A DNA stretch of 64,000 bases. Origin: Dactylorhiza incarnata (Eukaryota > Streptophyta > Magnoliopsida > Asparagales > Orchidaceae). The notes below the pieces were generated by a model. The model was not told the DNA's origin, ran no database searches, and saw only the letters and a program-made list of their open reading frames with translations. The stretch lies in contig JAWHQI010000714.1 of assembly GCA_033032865.1 (NCBI GenBank), forward strand, positions 62,001 through 126,000. Reading direction: 5' to 3'. Position numbers and translations under genes: made by a program. This document shows, piece by piece, positions 23,284 through 35,582 of this stretch (its first letter is position 1; every line of letters begins with the position of its first letter).

Positions 23284-23642
23284 TGTTAAAGCGCAAACTA
23301 GTTGTGAGTATAATAGTTTGGGTAGTTACTCCTGGTGTAACCTCCCGACCATGTGCTCTTGTATAATCCGGGCAGTCACTCATGGTGTAACCGCCCGGTG
23401 TGGGGTATTGTATAGTTTGGGCGGTCTCTCCTTGTGTAACCTCCCAGTCTTGTGTTCATGTATAGTCGGGCGATCTCTCCTGGAGTAACCGCCTGGTGTT
23501 AGCTCTCTAGCTCCGATGTATTTAGTCATAAATCATCAATTATATATTCTATATCCTTCTCTGCTCTATATAAAGAGAAGTGGTCTCATATAATATTCAG
23601 ATATTTGGAAATAAAATATTCAATTTTTTTCATTTACTCACA
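23284..23642 (+). repeat. 3' LTR of Copia A
   Basis: Borders TGTTAAAGCG and TTACTCACA match the 5' LTR. The hairpin units recur (for example GGGCAGTCACTCATGG, then GTGTAACCGCCCGG), with the TATA box TATATAAAG at 23,567-23,575 just downstream. Confidence 0.8.
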
Positions 23643-24368
23643 ACATTGTTGGATAAATAACATGTATTTGGTTGTGAAACATGCTCCAGAGCAAAATAAC
23701 CCTGAAATTTCAGCCTGGGGTGTGAAATGGTGCAATGTGCCAACTTTAAACATTTTGGTGCAAAGTGCCAAAATGCAATCTGTAGGGGGTGCATAGTGCC
23801 AAAAACTCAAATGACACCTAATAAAATAAACCAAGTCTCTATTTATAGCCCCTCCCTAAAACTTATCCACAATTATGTCGCTCTTCCACATTGTGATACC
23901 TCATCGTGCCGCCCGCCGCTAGAAAATGCCACCTGTCGGACAACCATGATTCCACTAGACACCCCCTAATAAAATAAACCAAGTCTATATTTAAGGCAAT
24001 TCAATTACACACTACTAACCTTAAACGTTGTTGATTATTTGGTGTAGGCTTGTGTTCATTTTGGGGCAACAAGTTGTAAGGTTGAATACTATGTAATTTG
24101 TCATTGCTACTTATTCTTGGATGATCATAAAACTATCGAAACAATGCATTAACTTTTCTTTATTTATCATTTCGACGAATTTTGTACTCTTATGCCGACA
24201 AAATATTTATGCACACAAGAAAACGACAAAAATTTTTTGATTTTTAATTTTGGGTTGCAAATAGTGTACGAGCCTACAAATATTAGAATGATGGATGCAA
24301 TTATCAAAGGATTGCAAATATTCAAAGAGGGCCTAAAAATATAATTTCCCAAAGAAAAACAAGACCCT
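23643..24368. other. No gene; contains right copy of the inverted repeat
   Basis: Apart from the repeat at 23,695-23,806 the sequence is AT-rich. A short direct repeat ACACC(C)CCTAATAAAATAAACCAAGTCT occurs at about 23,815 and 23,960. Confidence 0.45.
23695..23806 (+). repeat. Right copy of the inverted repeat pair
   Basis: Shares the ordered blocks TGCAATGTGCCAAC, AAAGTGCCAA, AATGCAAT, TAGGGGGTGCATAGTGCC with the reverse complement of 16,690-16,850. No matching 9-base flanks typical of MULE insertion were found outside the two copies. Confidence 0.4.
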
Positions 24369-24873
24369 CGCCGCGCTCATGAAGGACCATGTCCCTTACT
24401 CCAATCGCTTCCCAGGCCTCATCGTTGACTCGAGGAAAGATTGATGGGGCCAATTGGTGCACGACCACCTTTCATGTGATCCCTCTATTTCGTCCACATT
24501 CGCCTCCTCGCATAAATGAGTATTTTTGTTCAAGCACTTGTTCCTGGGACATGAAAAGAAACTGGAAAATATAGAGCTTCCCCTCATCAACAGCTCATTA
24601 TCCTCCTTCCCGCTGCATGCTCTCGCCAATGCTTCTATCCCCATCTCAATCCTCAACAAGACCGATACCTTACATAAAAATTTCTTCCAGAGTGGTTCCC
24701 AATCCAGGCATTCGATCCATTTTGTTAAATTGGAGAAGGTTTGCATCCCGAAAGTTCAAGGCGACCTTGGAATTAAAAACCTTTCTACATGGAGATGTGT
24801 TATCGTGGGAAAAGTTGTTGCTCTTTTCATGGGTTTAGAAAATAGCTTGCTCACTTGAACTTTTGGATGTAAG
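24369..24873 (+). pseudogene. LINE reverse transcriptase, C-terminal fragment (first LINE piece)
   Basis: The stretch around 24,690-24,800 reads HFVKLEKVCIPKVQGDLGIKNL, the plant LINE pattern W..(V/L)C.PK..GGLG(I/L)(K/R)(D/N)L that follows the RT thumb. The upstream part (SFPLHALANASIPISILNKTD, 24,600-24,660) fits the LP......P.......F preceding it. The reading is cut at 24,868 by Copia B. The LINE continues at 55,807. Confidence 0.65.
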
Positions 24874-25182
24874 TGATGAATGTTTCTTAATCGACACCAT
24901 CAGCCATTAGAGTTAAATCAACAGTTACTCCTTGTTATCCACCGTGTAATTGTAGTTATCCCATAATCATGCTTATGTAATCGTTCCTATAAAAGTGATA
25001 AGTGTAAACAGTTATGAGTAAATGTGTGGCTGTCATTTACTGTATGCATCTATAAATATAGTAAAAGTGTGAATGTAATCTTTAATTTGAATGAATGAAA
25101 GTTCCATGTTTTCTTCCTATCTCTTACTTGCATCATCTTTAATTCCTACAAACAAGAAAAACAATCTGTGCATTTCTCAACA
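24874..25182 (+). repeat. 5' LTR of Copia B
   Basis: Starts TGATGAATG (TGTTGGAAG in the 3' copy) and ends TTTCTCAACA, directly followed by the PBS. No GC-rich palindromic array is seen in this family, which makes it a useful contrast to the other LTRs. A TATA-like CTATAAATATAG lies at about 25,048-25,060. Confidence 0.9.
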
Positions 25183-25183
25183 T

Positions 25184-25200
25184 TGGTATCAGAGCCAGGT
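25184..25200 (+). other. Primer-binding site of Copia B, tRNA-Met type
   Basis: TGGTATCAGAGCCAGGT begins two bases after the LTR end and is complementary to the 3' end of initiator tRNA-Met. Confidence 0.9.
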
Positions 25201-25302
25201 TGGTGATTGAAGATCTCGTGGGGCCATCAGAAATTTCCATCTCTGTTCTTTAGAACAGAAAAATCCTAATTCTCTGTTCTTCACCCAAGCACATTCATCA
25301 TA

Positions 25303-28300
25303 TGGCAACTAGTAATATTCAAACGTTTGTCTACTCTCAGAGCGGAATCCCTGTCTTCAATGGTGAGTTTTTCGACTACTAGAGCATGCAAATGAAGACA
25401 CTATTCCTCTCGCAGGGGCTTTGGGACCTTGTTACAGATGGGATCCCAAATAATACATTTGAAACCGACACAGAAAAATCATAGACTGTAGTAAATCCAG
25501 AAATCATAAAAGAAGATTCCAAGGCATTACTATATCATCAACAAGGACTGAGTAAAACCATCTTTCCACGATTGATGGGAGCCTCTACTTCCAAAGAGGC
25601 TTGGGATCTGCTCAATGCAGAACTTAAGGATCCTCCAAAGTGGTATCCATATAACTTCAAAGCCCGTGGAAGGATTTTGACAATCTACAGATGCTAGAAC
25701 GTGAAAAGGTACCCAAATTTTTCTCCAGAACTACCTCTATTGTGAATCAACTGAAAGGCCTGGGTGAGAATATATAAGAAAATAAGGTAGTTTTAAAAAT
25801 TCTGAGAAGTTTACCATTGAAATTTGATCACGTTGTAGCGGCCATTGAAGAATCAAAAGACCTAGACAATCTTGTGTTTGCTGAACTCATGGGATTACTT
25901 CAAGCACATGAGAGTAGAATGAGAAGATTTGAAAAATATGTTGAGCAAGCCCGGCACACCAAACTTCATTTGAATAATAGTAAAACTGATGATCATAAAC
26001 GTCCATCCTTTGTTAAAAGAAGAGAAAACTTTTCAGATAGAACTCCAGGTTAGTGTCAAATTTGTAAGAAAAACAATCATGAAACCAAGGATTATTTTTT
26101 CAGATGTAGAAGATGCCAAAATCCCACACACAGTGAAAGAAATTACTAGTTCAAGGAAGAAAAATAGAAAAGTGAAGAAGATAATATGGCTGAAGAGGAT
26201 CAGGAGAGCGTCCTCTTCACATGTCAGAAGGCTACCTCAAAAGAAGCAAGTGTAGATAAATCAAATGACCAACAACACCTCTGGTTTATTGACATCGAGT
26301 GTACTAACCATATGACATACGTTAAATCCTCATTTGTTCATCTTGATGAAAACATAAAGGCTGAAGTTTTAATGGGAGATGGAAAATAACATAAAGTTTT
26401 TGGGAAAGATATGATATCTGTTAAATCCTTCAATGGAGAACCATACTACATCAAGGATGTTCAGTTTATACCTGGACTCGCACACAATTTTCTTAATGTG
26501 GGTCAATTACAGCACAAAGGTTACAGAATTTTGTTTGAAAATGGGAAGTGTGTCATCCAAGAGCAAGACACTCAAAGGATCTTGTGCAATATTGAAATGA
26601 ACCACAACAAAATATTTCCGTTGTACTTATCTCATCCAACTCAGCTAGCCTTTCGAGCAGCAGAAGAAACACCTCTTCAGAAATGGCAATATCGATATGG
26701 ACATGTAAATATAAATGATCTTTACTTTCTAAGCACCCATGGGTTAGTTGAGGGACTACCATAACTCAAACTGGAAAGAAGTATTTGCTCTTGTTGTTCA
26801 CTCAATAAGTTACACAAACTATCTTATCCAGCATCAACAACATGGAGAGCACAGGAACCTCTAGAATTACTGCATTTGGATCTCTGGGGACCAGCATCCA
26901 CACCTTCCATCTCAGGTAAACGTTACTTCCTTCTTATAGTAGATGATTACTGACGCTATAGTTGGGCATACTTCTTAGAACAAAAGGCAGAAACATATCT
27001 CAAATTTTTGTTACTCAAGAAACTGGTTGAAAATCAGCTCAATAAGAAGATCAAAACCATCCATTCAGACCGTGGGGGGGGGGGGGGGGGGGGGGGGGGA
27101 GTTCCTAAATCATAACTTTACAAGATTATGTCAAGATTTTGGAATTCAAAGACAATTAAGTTCGCCAAGATATCCACAACAAAATGGAGTTGTCGAGAGA
27201 CGAAATCGAACAATTCTGGAGATGTCTAGGAGCATGTTGAACTTCAAAAACCTACCCAAGATTTTCTGGGATGAGGCTGTAAATACCTCAGTATATCTTT
27301 TAAACAGAACAGTCACTAAATCTCTAACAAAGCAAACTCTTTTTGGAATTCTCTTTCAAAGAAAACCATCAGTAAGCCACCTCAAAAATTTTGGAAGTAT
27401 AATCTACTATCTTGGATCGAGAGAAGGTAGAGACAAGTTGGATGAGAAAGGAGAAAATGCAATCTTAACTGGATATAGCAATGAATCTAAAGCTTTTCAT
27501 ATCTGGAATCCGATCAAAGGAATCTTCATTATCACTCGAGATGTTATTGTTGATGAATCAGAAGAATGGAGGTGGGGAGAAGGAAAGGATCAGGACAAGA
27601 GTTGCAGAAATAATCTTTATGAAGAAGAAGGATGTATAGAAACCCTACCATCCATCCAAGATGATCCTATGGAGGTTGCAGAAGTTCAAACACCTTCTAC
27701 TACATCAGAAAGTCAGTTATCTCAAGCCTAAGGCTCCTCATATGCAACCAACTCTGCCTCATCATCTCCTAAATACAGAATCCTGTCAGATATTTATACT
27801 TAAACTTCAGTTGTTTTATTTGCTTCTGAACCTCAAACATACACTTAAGCTGCTGCACATCCACATTGGAGTAAGGCAATGGAAGAAGAGCTTCAGTGTA
27901 CTACAAAAAACAATACCTGGGAACTATTATGTAAACCTGAAGGGAGAGAGGTCGTAGGTTTGAAGTGGATTTTCAAAACAAAATACAATGAAGATGGCAG
28001 CATTCAGAAATATAAAGCAAGATTAGTGGCTAATGGATATTCTCAAATGCCTGGAAGAGATTTTAATGAAACCTTTGCCCCAGTGGCTAGAATGGAAACC
28101 ATCAGATTACTTCTTGCCTTAGCAGCTCAGCGCAAACAACTTGTCCATCAAATGGACGTAAACTCTGCGTTCCTCAATGGATTTCTGGATGAGGAAGTAT
28201 TTGTAAGTCAACCTGAAGGATACAACATTAGGGGGCAAGAAGATAAAGTCTACAAACACCATAAGGCATTGTACAGGTTAAAGCATGACCCCAGGGCGTG

Positions 28301-29364
28301 GAACCAAAACATTGATAAATACCTCAAATCTCATGATTTTCAACAAAGTACTCATGAAGCAGCTCTTTACATCAAAGTATTTCCTAAAACAAGTTATCTA
28401 ATTCAGCATTTACGTTGATGATATACTCATTACAGGGTCTCAAGAGAAACTGATAAAAGATTTCAAGGAAAACATGAAGAAGGAATACGACATGACCGAT
28501 TTTGGAGTAATGAAATATTTTTTGGGCATCCAGCTAAATCAGTAACCAGGTAGTATATTTGTACATCAAACTAAATATGCATCTGATTTACTAATTCGCT
28601 ACAAAATGATGGAAGCAAACCCAGTCCTATCTCCTGCCTCAACCAGTGATAAAATGGTGAAATGTGAAAGTGATGAGAAGAAAGATCCTGAAGCTTATAG
28701 GAGCGTAGTAGGAGCATTGATGTATCTAACCCATACAAGGCCAGACATTGAGTTTGTTGTTAATATAGCATCCAGATTTATGTCCGAACCTAGTATCAAA
28801 CACCTTGTGATCATTAAATGAATACTACGATACCTTAAAGGGAAAATGAGCCTTGGCCTTCTTTATACCTCATAAGATAAAGGGTCAGAACTCACTAGTT
28901 TTTGCGATAATGATTGGGCCGATTCACTTGATGATCGCAAAAGCACTTCAGGATACATTTTCTTCATCGGTTCGAAGGCAATCTCATGGAACACCTCAAA
29001 GCAGTGGAGTGTAGCACTCTCTACATCTGAAGCTGAATACATTTCCCTTGGTGAAGCGTTAAAAGAAGCAGTGTGGCTTAGAAGATTGTTAGAAGATATG
29101 AGAGAATCAGAAGTAAAAGTCTGAGTAAAGATAGACAACACCCCCGCCATTTCGATTGCAAAAAACCCTATTTTGCATAGAAAATCTAAACACCTTGAGC
29201 TTCAATACCACTTTGCTAGGGACTTAGTTCAAAAGGGAGAAATTGAGATAGAATATTGCCCTTCTGAAACACAGCTTGCGGATTTCCTGACGAAACCCCT
29301 GCCAATTGCTAGGTTTGATGAATTAAGAAGCAAAACAGGACTAATAGCTGAATATACTGATTAA
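25303..29364 (+). pseudogene. Copia B Gag-Pol polyprotein, inactivated
   Basis: Starts MATSNIQTFVYSQSGIPVFNG (25,303). Gag continues to about 26,100 with a degenerate zinc knuckle (CQICKKNNHETKD). Protease has FIDIECTNHMT in place of the usual D-S-G, so its active site is altered (about 26,285). Integrase has CSCCSLNKLHKLSY, the first Asp region LDLWGPAS, HSDRG, and PQQNGVVERRNRT (27,175-27,215). A 26-base G run (27,074-27,099) shifts the frame right after HSDRG. Reverse transcriptase spans about 27,880-28,560 with FNETFAPVARMETIR, MDVNSAFLNG and catalytic VYVDDILITG (about 28,410), with a frameshift just before it. RNase H has CDNDWADSLDDRKSTSGY and SEAEYISLGEA, and ends with LADFLTKPL at about 29,300. 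Several stops remain in frame. The domain order Gag-PR-IN-RT-RH is that of Ty1/copia. Confidence 0.88.
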
Positions 29365-29506
29365 AGGGGGGGAATGTTGGAAGTTTCTTAATCGACACCA
29401 TCAACCATTAGAGTTAAATCGGCAGTTACTCCTTGTTATCCACCGTGTAATTTTAGTTATCCCATTATCATGCTTATATAACCATTCCTGTAAAAGTGAT
29501 AAGTGT
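29364..29506 (+). repeat. Copia B polypurine tract and first part of its 3' LTR
   Basis: The PPT AAAGGGGGGGAA (29,364-29,374) is followed by the LTR start TGTTGGAAG at 29,375. The LTR runs to AAGTGT at 29,506, where the LARD begins. AGTGT (29,502-29,506) is the target duplication repeated at 55,620-55,624. Confidence 0.92.
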
Positions 29507-32500
29507 TGTAAGATCCCTCTCCCGCACCGGGAGAGTTCCTGGATCTTATGCCCAGAACCGCCGCCTTACGGAGATGCTGAACTGTATGAAAGGATCCAGG
29601 AGAGATTACAACATGTGCACATAAGTTGAATTTTCACCATATATAAGTTCATGCTTATAGCTATATTATTGAGGTATGTGTCGACTAAAATGTAGGAATT
29701 TATACCATGAAATATAGTTACTGGATTGCCATAGAAATGTGCACCTGGGTTTTCATATCAGTAGGAAGCTCGGAGAATTTTGGTAGAGTTAATCTTTGAA
29801 TAAATAACAGGCTTCCTTCACGAGTACAAGTGAGACTACAACTTGAGAAATTAATCCACTGAATTGTTGACGTGAAATGTCATGGGCTTGATATATGATC
29901 TCTCGTGATAGTATTAAGCTATGGAAAATTTATTGGAAATAATCGTTGAATAAAGGACATACCCCTTCACAAAGTGCAATGTGAGATTACAATTTGACGA
30001 ACTATTTTTCTAAATTAGGGATGATGAAATATCATGAACTTTTGATTTACGACCTATTATAAGTGACAAACTCTGTGGATTTTTATTAGATTCAATCTCG
30101 AAGTAAACTTCATACTTCATTCACATGAAGGGTTGGGAGTGTTAATATAGAATAGCCATACCATGGATTGTAATTCGAGAAGTAGACGCCTTGAAATGTT
30201 AATACGGAAATGTTTTAGAAATCTGTAGACAGACTTTTGATGTCAATATAGAACCCTGGAAATAATGTCGGGTTTAATGACTAAACAACCCTCTTACTAC
30301 CTTCGCAAGTGAAACCCCGTAGACCCGAACTTAAATTTCGGGGACGAAATTGTTCTTTTATTTATTGGGAATTGTAACATCCCATTTCCTACTAGACCCC
30401 CTAACTCCAATTTAGGGTGAGACAAGTGGTGAGTGTGGTGAGGTTGGGCTAGATTGCAGCCTTAGAACACATAGGGTTAGGTGAACTCACATGTGGTCTA
30501 CTATAAAGCTCAACTCAACCTAGGTCAAACTATCTCAACATGAAATCACACTTGCAAATTGACTCCTCCAATAGATGATAAACACTCCAAGGAATGCTAT
30601 AGACCCAAAAGCCCCATCATGGGGTCAACAATTTGACCAATTTGACCAAAGTCAACTTTTCCCCAATTTTGGTCAAAATCACACCTATGGGTCAAATTGG
30701 TTCACTTAGGTCTTCAACATGACTCAACCAACCTTGGGTGGTGTCACTGGACTCAATGTCAACACATTGGACCAGTCAACACACCCAATTGACCAAGTCA
30801 ACCCAAAAGTCAACATAGGGTCAACTTTGCCTAAATTGGGCTTAATATTAATCCAAATTCCAATGGATTAAGGCCCTCACCCAAAGCCCACTTCTGAGGC
30901 CCAAGAGTCAATGACCAGCCTTGCCCCCTATTTCCAACATGCAAAGGCATGCATGGGGGCAAAGTGGAATTTTTCTCCTCATCCATTAAGGACAAAGAGG
31001 ATTTTGAGGAGAGCTTGCCATATGGCCCTGCTCTCCTCTGCCCAAAGCCCCCACTGACCTCCCCAGTTAATTTCCAGCCGAATTGGTGCTGGAAGGGTAC
31101 CATTTGGCAGCAAGAAGGAGCAACCAATGCTGGCCGAACCATGCCTTAATGGCTGGCATGATTAGAGCCCTTATCAGCCTCATTTGACCCCTCCATTAGC
31201 TTCAGAACTGTGAGAGCAGTCGGGATAGTGCCCTGGAGTGAAGCAAACCGTGGAGAATCGAGAATTCTGAGAGGATCGCCGGAGCTCGCTGCCGCCATGC
31301 CGCACCACCACAATACCCGTCGTCAAGCTCGGAATCAGTACGATTTCTCCCCCTCTCCCTCTGTGCTAGTCATCTAGGGTCTTAGCAAGGGCAATCGGGC
31401 TCAATTGAGCCGACAGCCATGGGATTTTTCCCTCCCGAGCTCTGATTGGGCTTCCTCTAGGGATCGCCGGAAAACCCCACCTCCGGCCACCATTCCACCG
31501 CCAATCGACGACCAACCCCTCAACGGAGGTGGTGGCGGCGGCAGATGGTCGGGGAGGGTAGTGGTTGGCCGGTATCAGGCCCCTTTCCTTCTGGGTCGTC
31601 GGCTAGAGGAAGGAGACGAAATCACAGCCGTTGATTTCGTCTCCTTGATCTCTATTGGCAGACCAAGGTAATTCTGCCTTCAAACTTACAGGGTTTTGCA
31701 AGCAAAATGTGAAGGCCTTAGAGGCCATATTTGCAAACAGTGTCAGAGATAACTTTTGTAGCCCTATGTGTCTACTTTCATTTTCCACTTGAATCAACTG
31801 ATTTGGTGCAATTTGGACACCAGGTCACTCATTTTCCTAGGACTGCTCCTTGTGTAGGGCAGAAATTAAAAATGCTATAACTTCTAAATGGCTTAACCAA
31901 ATCCCTTGAAATTTCTACCATGCATGCATGGTATGATGATACACCTAGGGTTAAAATTTGAGAATTTATGGAGGTATATTCATTGAGATATTTCAGTTAT
32001 TGGCAATAGTAAATAATTGGTATTTATGGAGTTGTGTAACTCCAAACACCCCCAAATTTGGGTGGTAAGCTATTTATATATATCTTGATCACTGTTTAAA
32101 ATTTCATCATATGTGCATGAGTATAATTCTCTGAACTTCAAAATGAAGTTTGGGTCTTAAGAGGAAAATTGGGGTGCTAATAGTCAATTTGGGCTTTTGA
32201 GCTTTTTGATGGAATTGAAGGTGGGAATCACCTTGCATGCCTCTGAAACCTTGGGGTTAGTGTATGTCATGAGGATATACATCATTGACATAAGTTTCAT
32301 AATTTACCAGAGAGTATTTATCCCTATTTGCCAATAAGGGTTTACACTACAAGTGCTATGTTAAGACTTCAATAAATTCTGGAAAAAATTGTAGAGCATA
32401 GGAATAACCTAAAACTACTAAATCCTAAGTTTCATAATATTCCAGATAGATTATAATCACAAAATCCAATTAATATTCATGGTGTGCTAATAAGGGGTTA

Positions 32501-34782
32501 TATAACAAGTACTATATAATGACCTAAAATTCATCTAAAAATTATGGTAAAATTTACAGAGCTATAGGATCACCAAAGAAACCTACTAGAATAATTTCAT
32601 AACTCTCCAAATTCATATGAGACCTAAATGTCATATTAGAATAAATTTGACCTAACCAAGTAAATCAAATTCAGAGAAATAAATGAGGTCCAAAAATTCC
32701 AACAAAATTCCTAAATGTGCTTTTCCAGTCAAAGATCCAATTCGTAGAGTTTCGGATTTATCTCTAAGTTTTTGATTCAAATTATTTCATTAATCTAAAA
32801 GTGTAACAATTTTCATTTAATTAAAAACTTTAGGAAAATAACTTCCAAAAATCATGAAACTTATGTCAATGATGTATATCCTCATGACATACACTAACCC
32901 CAAGGTTTCAGAGGCATGCAAGGTGATTCCCACCTTCAATTCCATCAAAAAGCTCAAAAGCCCAAATTGACTATTAGCACCCCAATTTTCCTCTTAAGAC
33001 CCAAACTTCATTTTGAAGTTCAGAGAATTATACTCATGCACATATGATGAAATTTTAACCAATGATCAAGATATATATAAATAGCTTACCACCCTAATTT
33101 GGGGGTGTTTGGAGTTACACAACTCCATAAATACCAATTATTTACTATTGCTAATAACTGAAATATCTCAATGAATATACCTCCATAAATTCTCAAATTT
33201 TAACCCTAGGTGTATCATCATACCATGCATGCATGGTAGAAATTTCAAGGGATTTGGTTAAGCCATTTATAAGTTATAGCATTTTTAATTTATGCCCTAC
33301 ACAAGGAGCAGTCCTAGGAAAATGAGTGCCCTGGTGTCCACAGTGCACCAAATCAGTTGATTCAAGTGGAAAATGAAAGTAGACACATAGGGCTACAAAA
33401 GTAATCTCTGCCCCTTTTTGCAAATATGGCCTCTAAGGCCTTCAATTATTGCTTGCAAAACCCTGTATGTTTGAAGGCAGAATTGCCTTGGTCTGCCAAT
33501 AGAGATCAAGGAGACGAAATCAACGGCTGTGATTTTGTCTCCTTCCTCTAGCCGACGGCACAGATGGAAAGGGGCATGATCCCGGCCAACCACTACCCTC
33601 CCCGACCATCTGCCGCCGCCACCACCTCCGTTGAGGGGTTGGCCGTCGATTGGCGGTGGAATGGTGGCCGGAGGTGGGGTTTTCCGGCGATCCCTGGAGG
33701 AAGCCCAATCCGAGCTCGGGAGGGAAAAATACCATGGCTGTCGGCTCAATTGAGCCCGATTGCCCTTGCTAAGACCCTAGATGACTAGCACAGAGGGAGA
33801 GGGGGAGAAATCGTACTGATTTCGAGCTTGACGACGGGAATTGTGGTGGTGCGGCATGGCGGCGGCGAGCTCCGACGATCCTCTCAGAATTCTCGATTCT
33901 CCACGGTTTGCTTCACTCCAGGGCACTATCCCGACTGCTCTCACTGTTCTGAAGCTAATGGATAGGTCAAATGAGGCTGATAAGGGCTCTAACCATGCCA
34001 GCCATTAAGGCATGGTTCGGCCAGCATTGGTTGCTCCTCCTTGCTGCCAAATGGCACCCTTCCAGCACCAATTCGGCTGGGAATTAACTGGGGAGGTCAG
34101 TGGGGGCTTTGGGCAGAGGAGAGGAGGGTCATATGGCAAGCTCTCCTCAAAATCCTCTTTGTCCTTAATGGAGGAGGGGAAAAATTCCACTTTTCCCCCC
34201 ATGCATGCCTTTGCATGTTGGAAATAGGGGGCAAGGCTGGTCATTGACTCTTGGGCCTCAGAAGTGGGCTTTGGGTGAGGGCCTTAATCCATTGGAATTT
34301 GGATTAATATTAAGCCCAATTTAGGCAAAGTTGACCCTATGTTGACTTTTGGGTTGACTTGGTCAATTGGGTGTGTTGACTAGTCCAATGTGTTGACATT
34401 GAGTCCAGTGACACAACCCAAGGTTGGTTGAGTCATGGTGAAGACCTTAGTGAGCCAATTTGACCCATAGGTGTGATTTTGACCAAAATTGGGGAAAAGT
34501 TGACTTTAGTCAAATTGGTCAAACTGTTGACCCCATGATGGGGATTTGGGGTCTATAGCATTCCTTGGAGTGTTTATCATCTATTGGAGGAGTCAATTTG
34601 CAAGTGTGAGTTCATGTTGAGCTAGTTTGACCTAGGTTGACTTGAGCCTTATAGTAGACCACATGTGAGTTCACCTAACCCTATGTGTTCTAAGGCTGCA
34701 ATCTAGCCCAACCTCACCACACTCACCACTTGTCTCACCCTAAATTGGAGTTAGGGGGTCTAGTAGGAAATGGGATGTTACA
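29507..34782 (-). repeat. 3' LTR of the LARD, rearranged by an inverted duplication
   Basis: Read on the minus strand: it begins TGTAACATCCC at 34,782, runs normally to 32,301, then turns into an inverted copy of 32,854-35,582, and ends with the last 72 bases of a normal LTR (29,507-29,578). Compared with the 5' LTR it has lost about 3.1 kb (the equivalents of 37,294-40,408 and 53,104-53,114) and gained 2.7 kb of inverted sequence. Confidence 0.85.
29573..32300 (-). repeat. Left arm of a 2.7-kb inverted repeat
   Basis: This arm (2,728 bases) is the reverse complement of 32,854-35,582 (2,729 bases), with few differences by eye. It carries the LARD LTR start (TGTAACATCC reading right at 30,373) and 800 bases of internal region (29,573-30,372). 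With the 553-base spacer it could form a very large hairpin. Confidence 0.92.
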
Positions 34783-35582
34783 ATTCCCAATAAACAAAAG
34801 AACAATTTTGTCCCCGAAATTTAAGTTCGGGTCTACGGGGTTTCACTTGCGAAGGTAGTAGGAGGGTTGTTTACTCATTAAACCCGACATTATTTCCAGG
34901 GTTCTATATTGACATCAAAAGTCTGTCTACGGATTTCTAAAACATTTCCGTATTAACATTTCAAGGCGTCTACTTCTCAAATTACAATCCATGGTATGGC
35001 TATTCTATATTAACACTCCCAACCCTTCATGTGAATGAAGTATGAAGTTTACTCCGAGATTGAATCTAATAAAAATCCCCAGAGTTTGTCACTTATAATA
35101 GGTCGTAAATCAAAAGTTCATGATATTACATCATCCCTAATTTAGAAAAATAGTTCCTCAAATTGTAATCTCACATTGCACATTGTGAAGGGGTATGTCC
35201 TTTATTCAACGATTATTTCCAATAAATTTTCCATAGCTTAATACTATCACGAGAGGTCATATATCAAGCCCATGACATTTCACGTCAACAATTCAGTGGA
35301 TTAATTTCTCAAGTTGTAGTCTCACTTGTACTCGTGAAGGAAGCCTGTTATTTATTCAAAGATTAACTCTACCAAAATTCTCCGAGCTTCCTACTGATAT
35401 GAAAACCCAGGTGCACATTTCTATGGCAATCCAGTAACTATATTTCATGGTATAAATTCCTACATTTTAGTCGGCACATACCTCAATAATATATCTATAA
35501 GCATGAACTTATTTATGGTGAAAATTCAACTTATGTGCACATGTGGTAATCTCTCCTGGATCCTTTCATACAGTTCAGCATC
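32854..35582 (+). repeat. Right arm of the 2.7-kb inverted repeat
   Basis: Begins ATGAAACTTATGTC and ends with CAGTTCAGCATC. It is continuous with the normal LTR and internal sequence of the LARD (the same order as 53,700-55,619 in the 5' LTR), so this arm is the original and the left arm is the copy. Confidence 0.92.

Larger units (their letters stand above)
19040..23642 (+). mobile_element. Copia A: complete but decayed Ty1/copia element
   Basis: Two LTRs (19,040-19,399 and 23,284-23,642; 360 and 359 bases) start TGTTAAAGC and end CTCACA. The PBS TGGTATCAGAG begins at 19,400 (tRNA-Met type). The PPT GATGGGGAG precedes the 3' LTR. The five flanking bases are GCATT and ACATT, an imperfect target duplication (4 of 5). 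The interior holds copia gag-pol remnants in several frames. It sits between the MULE remnant and the right copy of the inverted repeat, so it may have inserted into the MULE. Confidence 0.85.

Noticed and set aside
24396..24746. 116-codon minus-strand frame
   Set aside because: It is antisense to the LINE reverse transcriptase remnant, whose conserved pattern is on the plus strand.
25184..25200. tRNA-like sequence TGGTATCAGAGCCAGGT (also at 19,400 and 15,281)
   Set aside because: Only the 3' end of a tRNA complement directly after LTRs: primer-binding sites, not tRNA genes.
27027..27110. Gly-rich protein start before the integrase core
   Set aside because: It is an out-of-frame reading created by the 26-base G run. 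The real integrase frame upstream ends in HSDRG.
31405..31671. Pro/Gly-rich frame seen also at 33,393-33,749 and 54,376-54,591 (minus)
   Set aside because: The three are copies of the same LTR segment. Similarity is at DNA level, frames differ in length and end, and no domain is visible.
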